The notes beneath the pieces are model-generated. The model did no database searches. It had not been told where the DNA came from and saw nothing but the letters and a program-made list of their open reading frames with translations. Made by a program: the position numbers and the translations under genes. Source: Garicola koreensis (lineage in GTDB: Bacteria; Actinomycetota; Actinomycetes; Actinomycetales; Micrococcaceae). Taken from it: a stretch of DNA of 57,872 nt. Position 1 is the first letter of the stretch. Each line of letters opens with the position of its first letter. Shown one piece after another: positions 16,438-24,181 of the stretch. The stretch covers positions 1 to 57,872 of the forward strand of contig NZ_JACIBT010000007.1 of assembly GCF_014195445.1 (NCBI RefSeq). Reading direction: 5' to 3'.

Positions 16438-16534
16438 CCCTCCCATCGGTTCTGGCGTTAGCACCTTGTCCCACGGGGTGAGGGGTGGTTGCTGCGGCGT
16501 CGTCGAGCCAGATCTCTCAGCCGCTCCGGATGGA
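16438..16534 (-). ncRNA. SAM-I (S-box)-like riboswitch, copy 1, before acsA-metY
   Basis: Read on the minus strand: P1 UCCAUC (16534-16529) with GAUGGG (16447-16442); P2 GCGGC/GCCGC with a UGA...GACGA kink-turn and a GAG/CUC inner helix; loop AUCUGG; the core GCAACC...GGUGC (P3); then UAACGCCAG, whose CCAG pairs with the loop CUGG. No P4 helix lies between CCAG and P1. P1 runs into the GGGAGGG Shine-Dalgarno (16444-16438), about 12 bases before the acsA ATG. SAM is the expected ligand; translational control is inferred. Confidence 0.88.
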
Positions 16535-16544
16535 TACAGCTACC

Positions 16545-16574
16545 AGCCTAAGGCGTCGAAGGACGCGGCACCAA
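16545..16574 (-). promoter_or_regulatory. promoter candidate for the acsA-metY operon
   Basis: On the minus strand, TTGGTG (16574-16569), an 18-base spacer and TAGGCT (16550-16545) would start transcription a few bases before the aptamer P1. Both boxes are weak; position is the main argument. Confidence 0.3.
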
Positions 16575-16604
16575 GCTGTGTTGCGGATTGTGAGGTTTCT
16601 GGGG

Positions 16605-17120
16605 TCAGTCCAGGATCGGCAGCCGCTTGAAGGTGCTGTTGTGGAAAACCAGGCCGGGTTTGGTCTGGTCAGCCCCCAGGTCCAGAATCTCCAGGACGAC
16701 GACGTCGTGGTCGCCGGCGGTGAACTGGTTGTAGATCCGGGTCTTCAGCCACATCGGAGTGGCCCCCAGGGTCAGGGCGCCGTCGTCGTCGGTGCTGTAG
16801 TCCACGCCGGTGAAACGGTTGGCGCGGTCCTTCGATGCGATCTGACGGCACAGGCCCTCATGGTCGGCGCCGATCACCGAGACCCCCAGGTGGGAGGCCG
16901 CCTCGCGCAGCCGCGGCCAGGTGTTGGAGGTGTGCTGCACCGCGACCGTCGCCAGCGGCGGATCCAGTGAAACGCCGGCGGTGAAGGTGGAGGCGACCAA
17001 GGCTTCGGGGGCGCCGTTGATCTCGGCACCGATGGCCACCACCCCCTGGGGGAACTGGGCGAAGGCCTGGCGGAGGTCCAGGGCGGTGACTGCTGCGGCC
17101 GGTGCGGGGGATAAGCTCAT
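16605..17120 (-). CDS. flavin reductase (FMN/FAD:NAD(P)H oxidoreductase)
   Basis: This 171-residue flavin reductase domain protein has the FMN-binding stretch VASTFTAGVSLDPPL and the conserved GDHDVVVLEI block; the length is typical. It would supply reduced FMN by diffusion to two-component monooxygenases. The island next door encodes four candidate partners (two DszC/SfnB-type, two NtaA/DmoA-type), so this is probably their shared reductase. The ATG at 17120 follows a riboswitch-embedded GGAG by 9 bases; the frame opens further upstream but would translate the aptamer. Confidence 0.88.
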   Translation of the reverse strand: MSLSPAPAAAVTALDLRQAFAQFPQGVVAIGAEINGAPEALVASTFTAGVSLDPPLATVAVQHTSNTWPRLREAASHLGVSVIGADHEGLCRQIASKDRANRFTGVDYSTDDDGALTLGATPMWLKTRIYNQFTAGDHDVVVLEILDLGADQTKPGLVFHNSTFKRLPILD

Positions 17121-17129
17121 ACGAAACGA

Positions 17130-17215
17130 CTCCCATCGATCCTGGCGGTAGCACCCGGCTGCATCCGGGTTGCTGCGGCGTCGCTGAGCCAGTTCTCTCG
17201 GCCGCTCGGGATAGG
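17130..17215 (-). ncRNA. SAM-I (S-box)-like riboswitch, copy 2, before flavin reductase
   Basis: Minus strand: P1 CCUAUC (17215-17210) with GAUGGG (17137-17132), which keeps pairing through a U-G change relative to the other copies. P2 is GCGGC/GCCGC, the inner helix GAG/CUC, the loop AACUGG. P3 is a strong ACCCGG/CCGGGU helix inside the GCAACC/GGUGC core, and GCCAG forms the pseudoknot strand. P4 is absent. GGAG (17133-17130) overlaps the end of P1 and lies 9 bases before the ATG. Confidence 0.9.
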
Positions 17216-17223
17216 ACCTCTCC

Positions 17224-17253
17224 ACTGTAGAAGCCCGGTCAGCCGGTGAGCAA
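17224..17253 (-). promoter_or_regulatory. promoter candidate for the flavin reductase gene
   Basis: Minus strand TTGCTC (17253-17248), an 18-base spacer and TACAGT (17229-17224) place the start a few bases upstream of riboswitch copy 2. The region 17254-17525 between the divergent promoters contains a short GC repeat (GAGTGGCGCGGG twice near 17410-17437) and nothing else I can identify. Confidence 0.4.
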
Positions 17254-17525
17254 AATCCGTGTCACATGGCGAGATCTTCGCCGCGAGACCTCAAGAGACA
17301 CTGCGGATCGTCACCGGCGGCAGCACGTGCGAGGAGAGCCCCGGCTGTGTTTCATCCGCCGCGCCTAAGGAGCCGCCGATGAAACAGGGACGGGGACTCT
17401 TGTGCGGGACGAGTGGCGCGGGGCGAGTGGCGCGGGTGGGACCGCGCAGCGCAGGTGCGGGCCCATTGCGTCGCAGTCGGTGCCACAGCCAATGTTGCTC
17501 CGGGTGACGTGGATGCAGCCGCGAT

Positions 17526-17554
17526 TTGACGCGCAGCGGCGAAACCCGCATAAG
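17526..17554 (+). promoter_or_regulatory. promoter of the ssu-like operon
   Basis: TTGACG (17526-17531), a 17-base spacer and CATAAG (17549-17554) give a good sigma-70-type match with a predicted start about 10 bases before riboswitch copy 3. Confidence 0.55.
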
Positions 17555-17570
17555 CTTGACCCTAGATTGA

Positions 17571-17655
17571 CCATCCAGAGCGACTGAGGGATCTGGCCCG
17601 ACGACGTCGCAGCAACCGGCCTGAGGCAAGGTGCTAACGCCAGAGTCGATGGGAG
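17571..17655 (+). ncRNA. SAM-I (S-box)-like riboswitch, copy 3, before ssuBAC
   Basis: P1 CCAUC (17571-17575) with GAUGG (17648-17652). P2 is GCGAC/GUCGC and the inner helix GGG/CCC, both covarying against copies 1, 2 and 5. Kink-turn UGA/GACGA, loop AUCUGG, P3 core GCAACC/GGUGC, then UAACGCCAG with the CCAG pseudoknot strand. Only four bases separate CCAG from P1, so P4 is absent. GGGAG (17651-17655) overlaps P1 and lies 9 bases before the ATG at 17665. Confidence 0.92.
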
Positions 17656-17664
17656 TGATTCACC

Positions 17665-18507
17665 ATGTCAGCTGCGCCCACCCTCGAGCGGTCCACCGCC
17701 GCAATTGAGGATCCGCAGCCGCAGGCTTCAGCCCCGAGGCTCGAGGCCCGGTCGCTGAGTGTCAGCTTCGACGCGGTCGGCCGAGCATTCGAGGCGGCCC
17801 CCGTGCTGCGCGATATCAGCTTCGACGTCACCCCCGGTGAGGTCGTGGCGATCCTCGGCGCATCCGGCTGCGGCAAGTCCACGCTGCTGCGCGCCGTCGG
17901 GGGCCTGGACACCGGAAACTCCGGACAGATCAGAATCGGGGGCAACCCGGTGACCGCCTATGACCCGCGCACTGCCGTCGGCTTCCAGGAGCCCCGACTG
18001 CTGCCGTGGCGCTCTGTGCGCAAGAACATTGAGCTGGGTCTGCCGCGCGAGCTGTCCAGGGCCGCAGGCGCCGCCCGCGTTGATGAGCTGCTGGAGCTGG
18101 TCGGTCTGGCCGACCGGGCAGAGCTGCGCCCCCGCGAGATCTCCGGGGGCATGGCCCAGCGCACATCCCTTGCCCGTGCCCTGGCGCGCCGCCCCGGAGT
18201 GCTGCTGCTGGACGAACCCTTCGGCGCCCTGGACGCGCTGACCCGGCTGAAGATGCAGGACCTGCTGCTGGAGGTCCACGCCCAGACCGGCACCACCGTG
18301 CTGCTGGTCACCCACGACGTCGACGAAGCCCTTCAGCTGGCCGACCGGATCCTGCTGCTGGGGGCCGAGGACTCCTCGACCCAGGCCGGGGCAACGGTCA
18401 AGCAGCTGCTCACGATTCCAGGGCGACGCCCCCGCGATCGCGGCTCGGCTGAGCTGGTGCGACTGCGCAGCCAGCTCTATGCCGGCCTCGGCGTCGACTC
18501 CCACTGA
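17665..18507 (+). CDS. ssuB: sulfonate/nitrate-type ABC transporter ATP-binding protein
   Basis: This 280-residue ATPase of the SsuB/TauB/NrtD family has Walker A GASGCGKS at 65-72, the signature ISGGMAQR at 159-166 and Walker B VLLLDEP at 179-185. The Gly-Phe-Gln-Glu Q-loop and RLLPWRSV segment are typical of this family. The first 30 residues are an Ala/Pro/Glu-rich extension. It directly follows a SAM riboswitch and is the first gene of ssuB-ssuA-ssuC, so it should power uptake of an organosulfur compound, most likely an alkanesulfonate; the exact ligand cannot be read. Confidence 0.9.
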   Translation: MSAAPTLERSTAAIEDPQPQASAPRLEARSLSVSFDAVGRAFEAAPVLRDISFDVTPGEVVAILGASGCGKSTLLRAVGGLDTGNSGQIRIGGNPVTAYDPRTAVGFQEPRLLPWRSVRKNIELGLPRELSRAAGAARVDELLELVGLADRAELRPREISGGMAQRTSLARALARRPGVLLLDEPFGALDALTRLKMQDLLLEVHAQTGTTVLLVTHDVDEALQLADRILLLGAEDSSTQAGATVKQLLTIPGRRPRDRGSAELVRLRSQLYAGLGVDSH

Positions 18508-18576
18508 CCCAGGATCCTGCAGCCGCGTTCCTACCGGCCTGCCCGATCCGCTCGCACCCTCTACGAAAGGTCTCCT

Positions 18577-19635
18577 ATGTCCCTTGCCGCCCATAAGAAG
18601 TCCACTGCCGCAATGGCGACTGTGGCTGCTGCCGCCCTGGTGGCCAGCACCGCCTGCAGTGCAGCCTCCGGCAGTGAAGAGCTGGAGACCCTGAACATCG
18701 ATTTCGCCACCTACAACCCGCTGTCCCTGGTGATACTGGAGAATGGATGGCTCGAAGAGGAGCTCGCAGATCAGGGCGTCGAGGTGGAGTGGACCCAGTC
18801 GCATGGCTCCAACCGGGCCAATGAGAACCTACGTGCTGGCAACATCGACGTCGGCTCCACTGCCGGATCGGCCGCGCTGCTCAACCGTGCAGTCGGGGCC
18901 GATACCCACACAATCCTGATCGAATCTCAGCCGGAGTGGTCTGCGATGGTGGTGGGCGAGGACTCCAGCATCGAGTCAGCTGAAGACCTCGAAGGCGCCA
19001 GCGTGGCCGCCACCTTGGCCACCGACCCCTTCTTCTTCTTTGCCCGCACCCTGGATGAACATGGGATCTCACTGGACGACGTCGAAGTCCAGAACCTGCA
19101 GCACGCCGACGGCCGACAGGCCCTGTCCACCGGCGAGGTCGACGCCTGGGCCGGGTTGGACCCGATCATGGCCAGCGCCGAGTTCGACGGCGCCGAACTG
19201 ATCTACCGCAACGTGGACTTCAACACCTACAGCGTGATCAACGCCACCGGCGACTTTCTGGACAACCACCCGGAGACCGCGCAGGTCGTCGTCGACGTCT
19301 ACGAACAGGCCCGCAAATGGGCGCAGGAGAACCCCGAGGAGACAGTGGACATTCTGGCCGACTACGCCGGTCTGGAGACTGAGGTCGCCGAACGGGTGCT
19401 GGATGAACGGGTGGACTTCGACATCGACCCGGTCCCCGGCGAGCAGCTGCGCTCCTCGATCGAACCCACCGGGCCCATCTTTGTGGACAACGGCGACGTC
19501 GACTCCCAGGAGGCGGTTGATGAGGCCATGGAGTCGCTGTTCCGCCCCGAATTCGCTGAAGACCGGCAGGCCACCGACGCCGAAGGCAGCGACGACGCCG
19601 CCGACGAGGCCAACATCAACCAGGACGAGGAATAA
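18577..19635 (+). CDS. ssuA: sulfonate-type ABC transporter substrate-binding lipoprotein
   Basis: This 352-residue extracellular binding protein of the SsuA/NrtA/ThiY superfamily has a Sec signal with a lipobox (ASTAC) near residue 27. The start of the mature domain is LNIDFATYNPLSLVI, and the segments SVAATLATDP and DAWAGLDPIMASA match the aliphatic-sulfonate binders. The C-terminal tail is very acidic (Asp/Glu/Ala). AAAGG at 18567-18571 sets the ATG. Its stop overlaps the permease start (TAATG). Substrate inferred as a sulfonate from the family and the SAM-responsive leader. Confidence 0.87.
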   Translation: MSLAAHKKSTAAMATVAAAALVASTACSAASGSEELETLNIDFATYNPLSLVILENGWLEEELADQGVEVEWTQSHGSNRANENLRAGNIDVGSTAGSAALLNRAVGADTHTILIESQPEWSAMVVGEDSSIESAEDLEGASVAATLATDPFFFFARTLDEHGISLDDVEVQNLQHADGRQALSTGEVDAWAGLDPIMASAEFDGAELIYRNVDFNTYSVINATGDFLDNHPETAQVVVDVYEQARKWAQENPEETVDILADYAGLETEVAERVLDERVDFDIDPVPGEQLRSSIEPTGPIFVDNGDVDSQEAVDEAMESLFRPEFAEDRQATDAEGSDDAADEANINQDEE

Positions 19636-20456
19636 TGAGCGCCCCAGCCCAGGACACAGCGGCACCAACCCAGCCTCCGACGACGGGGAAGAAGCCTGCC
19701 GGACTGCCCGGGGGCAAACTGCTGCTGGGCCTGATCGTCCCGGCGGCTGTGCTGCTGGCCTGGTGGCTGGTCACCGACGTGTTCGGGGTCTTCACCGCGA
19801 CCCAGCTGCCCGCACCGCAGGCGGTCCTGGAGGCCGGCCTCGGGCTGATGAGCTCCGGAGACCTCTGGGGGCATATGGGCATCTCCGTGCAGCGGGTGCT
19901 GCTGGGGTTCCTTGCCGGGTCCGCCGCCGGACTGCTGCTGGGCTCGCTGCTGGGCCTGTCTGGCCTCGCCGACCGGCTGCTCAACCCGACTGTAGGAGCC
20001 TTTCGGGCCGTACCCTCGCTGGCCTGGGTGCCGTTGATCCTGCTCTGGGTCGGCCTGGGTGAGGACGGCAAAGTCCTGCTGATCGCCATCGGCGCCTTCT
20101 TCCCAGTCTTCACCTCCATACACTCGGCCCTGCGTCATGTGGATCCGCACCTGGTCGAGGCCGGCCGAGCCTTCGGATTCCACGGTATCCGGCTGCTGAC
20201 AACCGTCCAGCTGCCCGCTGTGGTGCCCCCGGTCTTCTCCGGACTGCGCCTCGCCCTGGCCCAAGCCTGGTTATTCCTGGTCGCCTCCGAACTGCTCGGC
20301 GCCTCCGAGGGCCTCGGATTCCTTCTGACCGAATCCCAGAACAATGGGCGCACCGACCGGCTGCTGCTGGCGATCGTGATGCTCGCACTGCTGGGCAAAC
20401 TCACGGACGCGCTGCTCGGCATGCTCGAACGAAAAGCCCTCAAAACCTGGGCGTAA
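19635..20456 (+). CDS. ssuC: sulfonate-type ABC transporter permease
   Basis: This 273-residue BPD_transp_1 permease has about six membrane helices and the EAA loop around EAGRAFGFHGIRLLTTVQLPAVVP, characteristic of SsuC/TauC. It overlaps ssuA by one base. The stop codon is only 12 bases before riboswitch copy 4, so downstream genes may be reached by readthrough of the same transcript. Confidence 0.88.
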   Translation: MSAPAQDTAAPTQPPTTGKKPAGLPGGKLLLGLIVPAAVLLAWWLVTDVFGVFTATQLPAPQAVLEAGLGLMSSGDLWGHMGISVQRVLLGFLAGSAAGLLLGSLLGLSGLADRLLNPTVGAFRAVPSLAWVPLILLWVGLGEDGKVLLIAIGAFFPVFTSIHSALRHVDPHLVEAGRAFGFHGIRLLTTVQLPAVVPPVFSGLRLALAQAWLFLVASELLGASEGLGFLLTESQNNGRTDRLLLAIVMLALLGKLTDALLGMLERKALKTWA

Positions 20457-20468
20457 CTGACCGACCAA

Positions 20469-20571
20469 CCATCCAGAGCGACTGAGGGACCTGGCCCGAC
20501 GACGTCGCAGCAACCAACCGAACAGGACAAACCTGCAGCGGGACAAGGTGCTAACGCCAGAGACGATGGAG
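20469..20571 (+). ncRNA. SAM-I (S-box)-like riboswitch, copy 4, inside the gene string
   Basis: P1 CCAUC (20469-20473) with GAUGG (20565-20569); P2 GCGAC/GUCGC with GGG/CCC inner helix; loop ACCUGG; core GCAACC...GGUGC with a longer P3 arm than the other copies; CCAG pseudoknot strand; no P4. GGAG (20568-20571) overlaps P1 and precedes the ATG at 20579 by 7 bases. It begins 12 bases after ssuC, leaving little room for a separate promoter outside the ssuC coding region. The sequence of its first 45 bases is almost identical to copy 3. Confidence 0.9.
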
Positions 20572-20578
20572 AAAATAC

Positions 20579-21793
20579 ATGGTATACAACTCAGCCGTAC
20601 CCGCGGCCCTGCTCACCGCTATCACCGCTGCCGGGGAGAACGCGCTCAACCGGGAACTGGAGCGCAGCCTGCCGCATGAGGAGATCCGCTCTCTAGTCGA
20701 GGCCGGAATCGGCAGGCTGCGAGTGCCAACAGAGTATGGCGGCCTGGGACTGAACTGGGTGGAGGCCACCGAAGTGCTCGTGGAGCTCGCCGCTCAGGAC
20801 AGCAATATTGTGCAGGCGCTGCGCGGGCACCTGGCCATTCAGGAGGATGCGATCTTTCGCCCGGATGACCAGGCCGCCGCCCAACACTGGCTGCATCGCC
20901 TGGCTGCCGGCCAGCTTGCCGGAAACGCGTGGACTGAACCGGGCACCGGCGGCTACCAGCGCTCCGGAACCGTGGTGACCTCCACCGAGAACGGACTGGT
21001 GGTCAACGGCACCAAGTACTACACCACCGGTTCCATTTTTGCCGATTGGCTGGATGTCACCGCCCGCGATGAGCAGGGCAACGAACTGGCCGTGCTCGTC
21101 GCCGGTGACCAGGCTGGGGTGCAGATCTCCGATGACTGGAGCGGGTTCGGTCAGCGCACCACGGGTTCAGGCACCACCACGTTGACCGATGCGGCTGTGG
21201 CCGATTACGAGTCTCGGCTGCTCACTGACCGGTTCCCCTACCAGACCGCGCTCTACCAGCATGTGCTGTTGGTTGTGCTGACCGGCATCGTCGAGGCCGC
21301 CGCCGGTGAGATCGCTGCGGCACTGTCCACGCGCAGCCGCACCTACAGCCACGCCAACACTGTGCAGCCGAGTACGGACCCCCAGCTGCTGCAGGCAGTA
21401 GGGGAAGTCGACGCCGTGGCCGCTCTAGCCCGCGCCCAGGTGCTGGAGACCGCCCGAACTTTGGACACCGCCTTCGCCGCACGTCACGCGGACCCCGCCG
21501 GACAGCTGCAGGCTGCCGAAGCCGCAGAACTGGCCACCGGACGCGCTCAAGTGGCTCTGCACCGACCGGTGCTGGAAGCAGTATCGAGAACCTTTGACGC
21601 ACTGGGCGCCTCCGGCGTAGACGCCGGACGTGGGCTGGATCGGCACTGGCGCAACGCGCGCACTGTCACCAGCCACAACCCGTGGGTGTACAAGGCCCGC
21701 ATTGCCGGCGACCACCGGGTCAACGGCACTGCGCCGGTGCGGCTGTGGAGTGTAGGAGTGCCCGAGCCGGAGCTCTCCGCTGCCACCAGCTGA
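20579..21793 (+). CDS. acyl-CoA-dehydrogenase-fold FMN-dependent monooxygenase (SfnB/DszC-like)
   Basis: This 404-residue protein has the acyl-CoA dehydrogenase fold: an N-terminal helical domain (IGRLRVPTEYGGLGLNWVEA), a central beta domain (GNAWTEPGTGG, then NGTKYYTTGS) and a C-terminal four-helix bundle ending near RHWRNARTVTSHNPWVYK. The TGS and R-x-x-R-T-x-x-HNP features are those of the DszC/SfnB flavin monooxygenase branch rather than true dehydrogenases. The probable reaction is oxygenation of an organosulfur substrate with FMNH2 and O2. It is directly behind riboswitch copy 4 and 32 bases before a paralogue. Confidence 0.82.
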   Translation: MVYNSAVPAALLTAITAAGENALNRELERSLPHEEIRSLVEAGIGRLRVPTEYGGLGLNWVEATEVLVELAAQDSNIVQALRGHLAIQEDAIFRPDDQAAAQHWLHRLAAGQLAGNAWTEPGTGGYQRSGTVVTSTENGLVVNGTKYYTTGSIFADWLDVTARDEQGNELAVLVAGDQAGVQISDDWSGFGQRTTGSGTTTLTDAAVADYESRLLTDRFPYQTALYQHVLLVVLTGIVEAAAGEIAAALSTRSRTYSHANTVQPSTDPQLLQAVGEVDAVAALARAQVLETARTLDTAFAARHADPAGQLQAAEAAELATGRAQVALHRPVLEAVSRTFDALGASGVDAGRGLDRHWRNARTVTSHNPWVYKARIAGDHRVNGTAPVRLWSVGVPEPELSAATS

Positions 21794-21825
21794 ACCACCC
21801 CAGAACTCTGAGAAGGACACACGAG

Positions 21826-23058
21826 ATGACACAGACCACAACTGAAGCGGCACCCCGCTCGCACTGGGAGGATGGAGCCAGCCCCGCGGAACTCGCCCAC
21901 TGGTCCGGTATCGCCCAACAGGTCGCCGACCAGCTGGGCGCTGACGCTGTGGCTCGCGACCGGGCCAATGAGACTCCCTTCGCAGAGGCGCAGCTGCTCA
22001 AAGACTCCGGATTGGTCACCCTGCTAGTACCGAAACTGCACGGAGGAGGTGGCGGTCATTGGGCCTCCGCTTTGGCCGCAGTGCGCATTATCGCCAGTGC
22101 CGATGCCTCCATCGCCCAGCTGTTGGCTTACCACTACATCAATGAGGGCAACATCGTCTTCACCATTCCCGAGGAGGCAGACCGGCGCCGATGGTTTGAC
22201 GCCACCGTTTCCGGACGGTGGATCTGGGGGGATTCGGTCAACCCCACTGACCCAGACCTGACGCTGGTCCCCAATGAGCATGGTTGGGTGCTCAACGGTC
22301 GCAAACGGTACTCCACCGGCTCCGCCGTGGGAGACGCACTGCTGGTCAATGCCCGCATCACAGCTGGTGAGGACGAAGGGAAGATCCTCGCCTTCGTGCT
22401 TGATGAGAACCGCGACGGTGTGGAGTACCTCGACGATTGGGACTTTCTCGGTCAGCGGCTCTCTTCCTCGAACTCCGTGGTGTATCGCGATGTGCAAGTC
22501 GGCTGCGAGGATGTGCTGGGCCACCTGATCGATGAGCCCTACTCCACGCTGGTGACCGCCGGAATTCAGCTGGCCTTCGGCAACCTGTACCTGGGCATCG
22601 CCGAGGGGGCACTGGCCAAGGCTCGGGATCTGATCAATGCTCGGCCGAACGCCTGGTTCCTCTCTCCGGCGGAGAAGTATCGCCATGATCCATTCGTGCA
22701 GCGCCTGGTGGGGGACTTCAAAGCCCGTACCGCCGCCGTTGCCGCGCTGGCGGAGAAGGTCAACCGCAACTTCGAACACGTACTGACCCTTGGTCACGAT
22801 GTCACAGCTGAGGTCCGCGGCGAACTGGCTGTCGAGATCGCCGAGCTGAAAGTCATCTCCTCCGATGTGGCCACCCAGCTGACTCATCAGATCTTTGAAG
22901 CCACCGGCACCTCCTCGACCGCCTCCAAGCACGGCTTCGACCTGTACTGGCGCAATATTCGAACCCACTCGCTCCACGACCCGGTCGATTACAAGAAGTT
23001 GGAGGTCGGAGCCCACTACCTCAACGGCGAGCTGCAGCCGCTCTCCCTCTACACCTGA
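21826..23058 (+). CDS. second acyl-CoA-dehydrogenase-fold monooxygenase (SfnB/DszC-like)
   Basis: This 410-residue paralogue of the preceding protein has the same layout: VTLLVPKLHGGGGGHW in the N-terminal domain, NGRKRYSTGSAVGD in the beta domain and YWRNIRTHSLHDPVDYKK at the end. The ATG at 21826 follows AGAAGGA; an earlier in-frame start at 21682 would overlap the previous gene. The two may act on different substrates or form a heteromer. They are followed within 15 bases by an aldo/keto reductase, so one transcript is likely. Confidence 0.84.
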   Translation: MTQTTTEAAPRSHWEDGASPAELAHWSGIAQQVADQLGADAVARDRANETPFAEAQLLKDSGLVTLLVPKLHGGGGGHWASALAAVRIIASADASIAQLLAYHYINEGNIVFTIPEEADRRRWFDATVSGRWIWGDSVNPTDPDLTLVPNEHGWVLNGRKRYSTGSAVGDALLVNARITAGEDEGKILAFVLDENRDGVEYLDDWDFLGQRLSSSNSVVYRDVQVGCEDVLGHLIDEPYSTLVTAGIQLAFGNLYLGIAEGALAKARDLINARPNAWFLSPAEKYRHDPFVQRLVGDFKARTAAVAALAEKVNRNFEHVLTLGHDVTAEVRGELAVEIAELKVISSDVATQLTHQIFEATGTSSTASKHGFDLYWRNIRTHSLHDPVDYKKLEVGAHYLNGELQPLSLYT

Positions 23059-23073
23059 GAAAGGACCCGAATC

Positions 23074-24144
23074 ATGAGCTTCTCCGTCGACGCCTCCGCT
23101 TGGGGCTCCGAGACGCACACCCCCTACGCGGCAGCGGACTCTCGCTACTCGAACTTCACCTATCGACGGGTCGGGTTCAGCGGACTCGTGCTGCCGCCCA
23201 TTTCCTTGGGACTGTGGTGGAACTTCGGTGACGCGACCCCGTTTGCCGATCAGCGCACCATTATTCGGCATGCGTTCGACACTGGAATCACCCATTTCGA
23301 CCTTGCGAACAACTACGGCCCGCCTGCAGGTGCGGCCGAGGAGAACTTCGGCCGAGCGCTCGCCAAGGACCTGGCTCCGTACCGCAATGAGCTGATCATC
23401 TCTTCAAAAGCAGGGTGGGACCACTGGCGCGGCCCCTATGGAAACTACGGTTCGCGCAAGTACTTGCTGGCCAGCTTGGATGAGTCCCTGAAACGGCTGG
23501 GAACCGACTACGTCGACATCTTCTACTCTCACCGAGTGGACCCAGAGACACCGTTGGAAGAGACGATCGGGGCCCTGGACACTGCAGTGCGCTCCGGTAA
23601 GGCGCTGTATGCCGGCATCTCTTCCTACTCGGCCGAGCGCACCCGCGACGCCAAGCAGATCGCCGACTCGCTGGGCACGCCGCTGGTGATTCACCAGCCG
23701 GCCTACTCGCTGCTGAACCGGTGGGTCGAAGACGGGCTGCTGGAGACTCTGTCTGACACCGGTATGGGATCGATCGCCTTTACACCGTTGGCCCAGGGAC
23801 TGCTGACCAGTAAGTACCTCGATGACCCCGACGCCAGGCCCTCGGGTAAACGCAGTTCTCTGCTGAACCGCCACCTCAGCGATGAGAATCTGTCCCGGCT
23901 GCGGCAGCTCAACGAAGTCGCCGACCGTCGAGACCAGAGCCTGGCACAGCTGGCTATCGCCTGGCTGCTGCGCGATGGCGGGGCCACCTCAGTGCTGATG
24001 GGCGCATCGTCGACTGCCCAGCTGGATGAGAACCTCGCCGCGGTCACCAACACCTCATTCACCGCTGAGGAACTGACTGAGATTGACCAGATCACCCGAG
24101 GTGAATCCGGTATCAACATCTGGTCCGTCTCATCCGATCTCTAG
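23074..24144 (+). CDS. aldo/keto reductase (YghZ/MgrA-like)
   Basis: This 356-residue NADPH-dependent aldo/keto reductase has the N-terminal GFSGLVLPPISLGLWWNFG, the catalytic Asp/Tyr region (FDLANNYGPPAGAAEENFG), Lys in SSKAGWDHWRGPYG and the YVDIFYSHRVDPETPLEET segment characteristic of the YghZ (glyceraldehyde-3-phosphate/methylglyoxal reductase) subgroup. AAAGGA precedes the ATG. In this operon it could reduce the aldehyde left when a monooxygenase cleaves a C-S bond; that is inference from position. A general detoxification enzyme is the alternative. Confidence 0.88.
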   Translation: MSFSVDASAWGSETHTPYAAADSRYSNFTYRRVGFSGLVLPPISLGLWWNFGDATPFADQRTIIRHAFDTGITHFDLANNYGPPAGAAEENFGRALAKDLAPYRNELIISSKAGWDHWRGPYGNYGSRKYLLASLDESLKRLGTDYVDIFYSHRVDPETPLEETIGALDTAVRSGKALYAGISSYSAERTRDAKQIADSLGTPLVIHQPAYSLLNRWVEDGLLETLSDTGMGSIAFTPLAQGLLTSKYLDDPDARPSGKRSSLLNRHLSDENLSRLRQLNEVADRRDQSLAQLAIAWLLRDGGATSVLMGASSTAQLDENLAAVTNTSFTAEELTEIDQITRGESGINIWSVSSDL

Positions 24145-24181
24145 ACCACCCGACACCGAGCTCACCGGAGAATACCTGCAC

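Noticed and set aside
14306..16474. Start of the acyl-CoA ligase at 16474
   Set aside because: That start would place the riboswitch P1/Shine-Dalgarno inside the coding region; ATG 16426 follows the Shine-Dalgarno.
16438..17215. Reading the repeated leaders as T-boxes or SAM-II/SAM-IV riboswitches
   Set aside because: No T-box AGGGUGGNACCGCG sequence is present; the kink-turn P2 plus CUGG/CCAG pseudoknot and GGUGCUAACGCCAG match SAM-I, not the SAM-II or SAM-IV consensus.
17254..17525. Possible small gene starting at ATG 17379 between the divergent leaders
   Set aside because: The frame is Gly/Arg-rich, lacks a ribosome site and lies in a region expected to hold two promoters; no support for coding.
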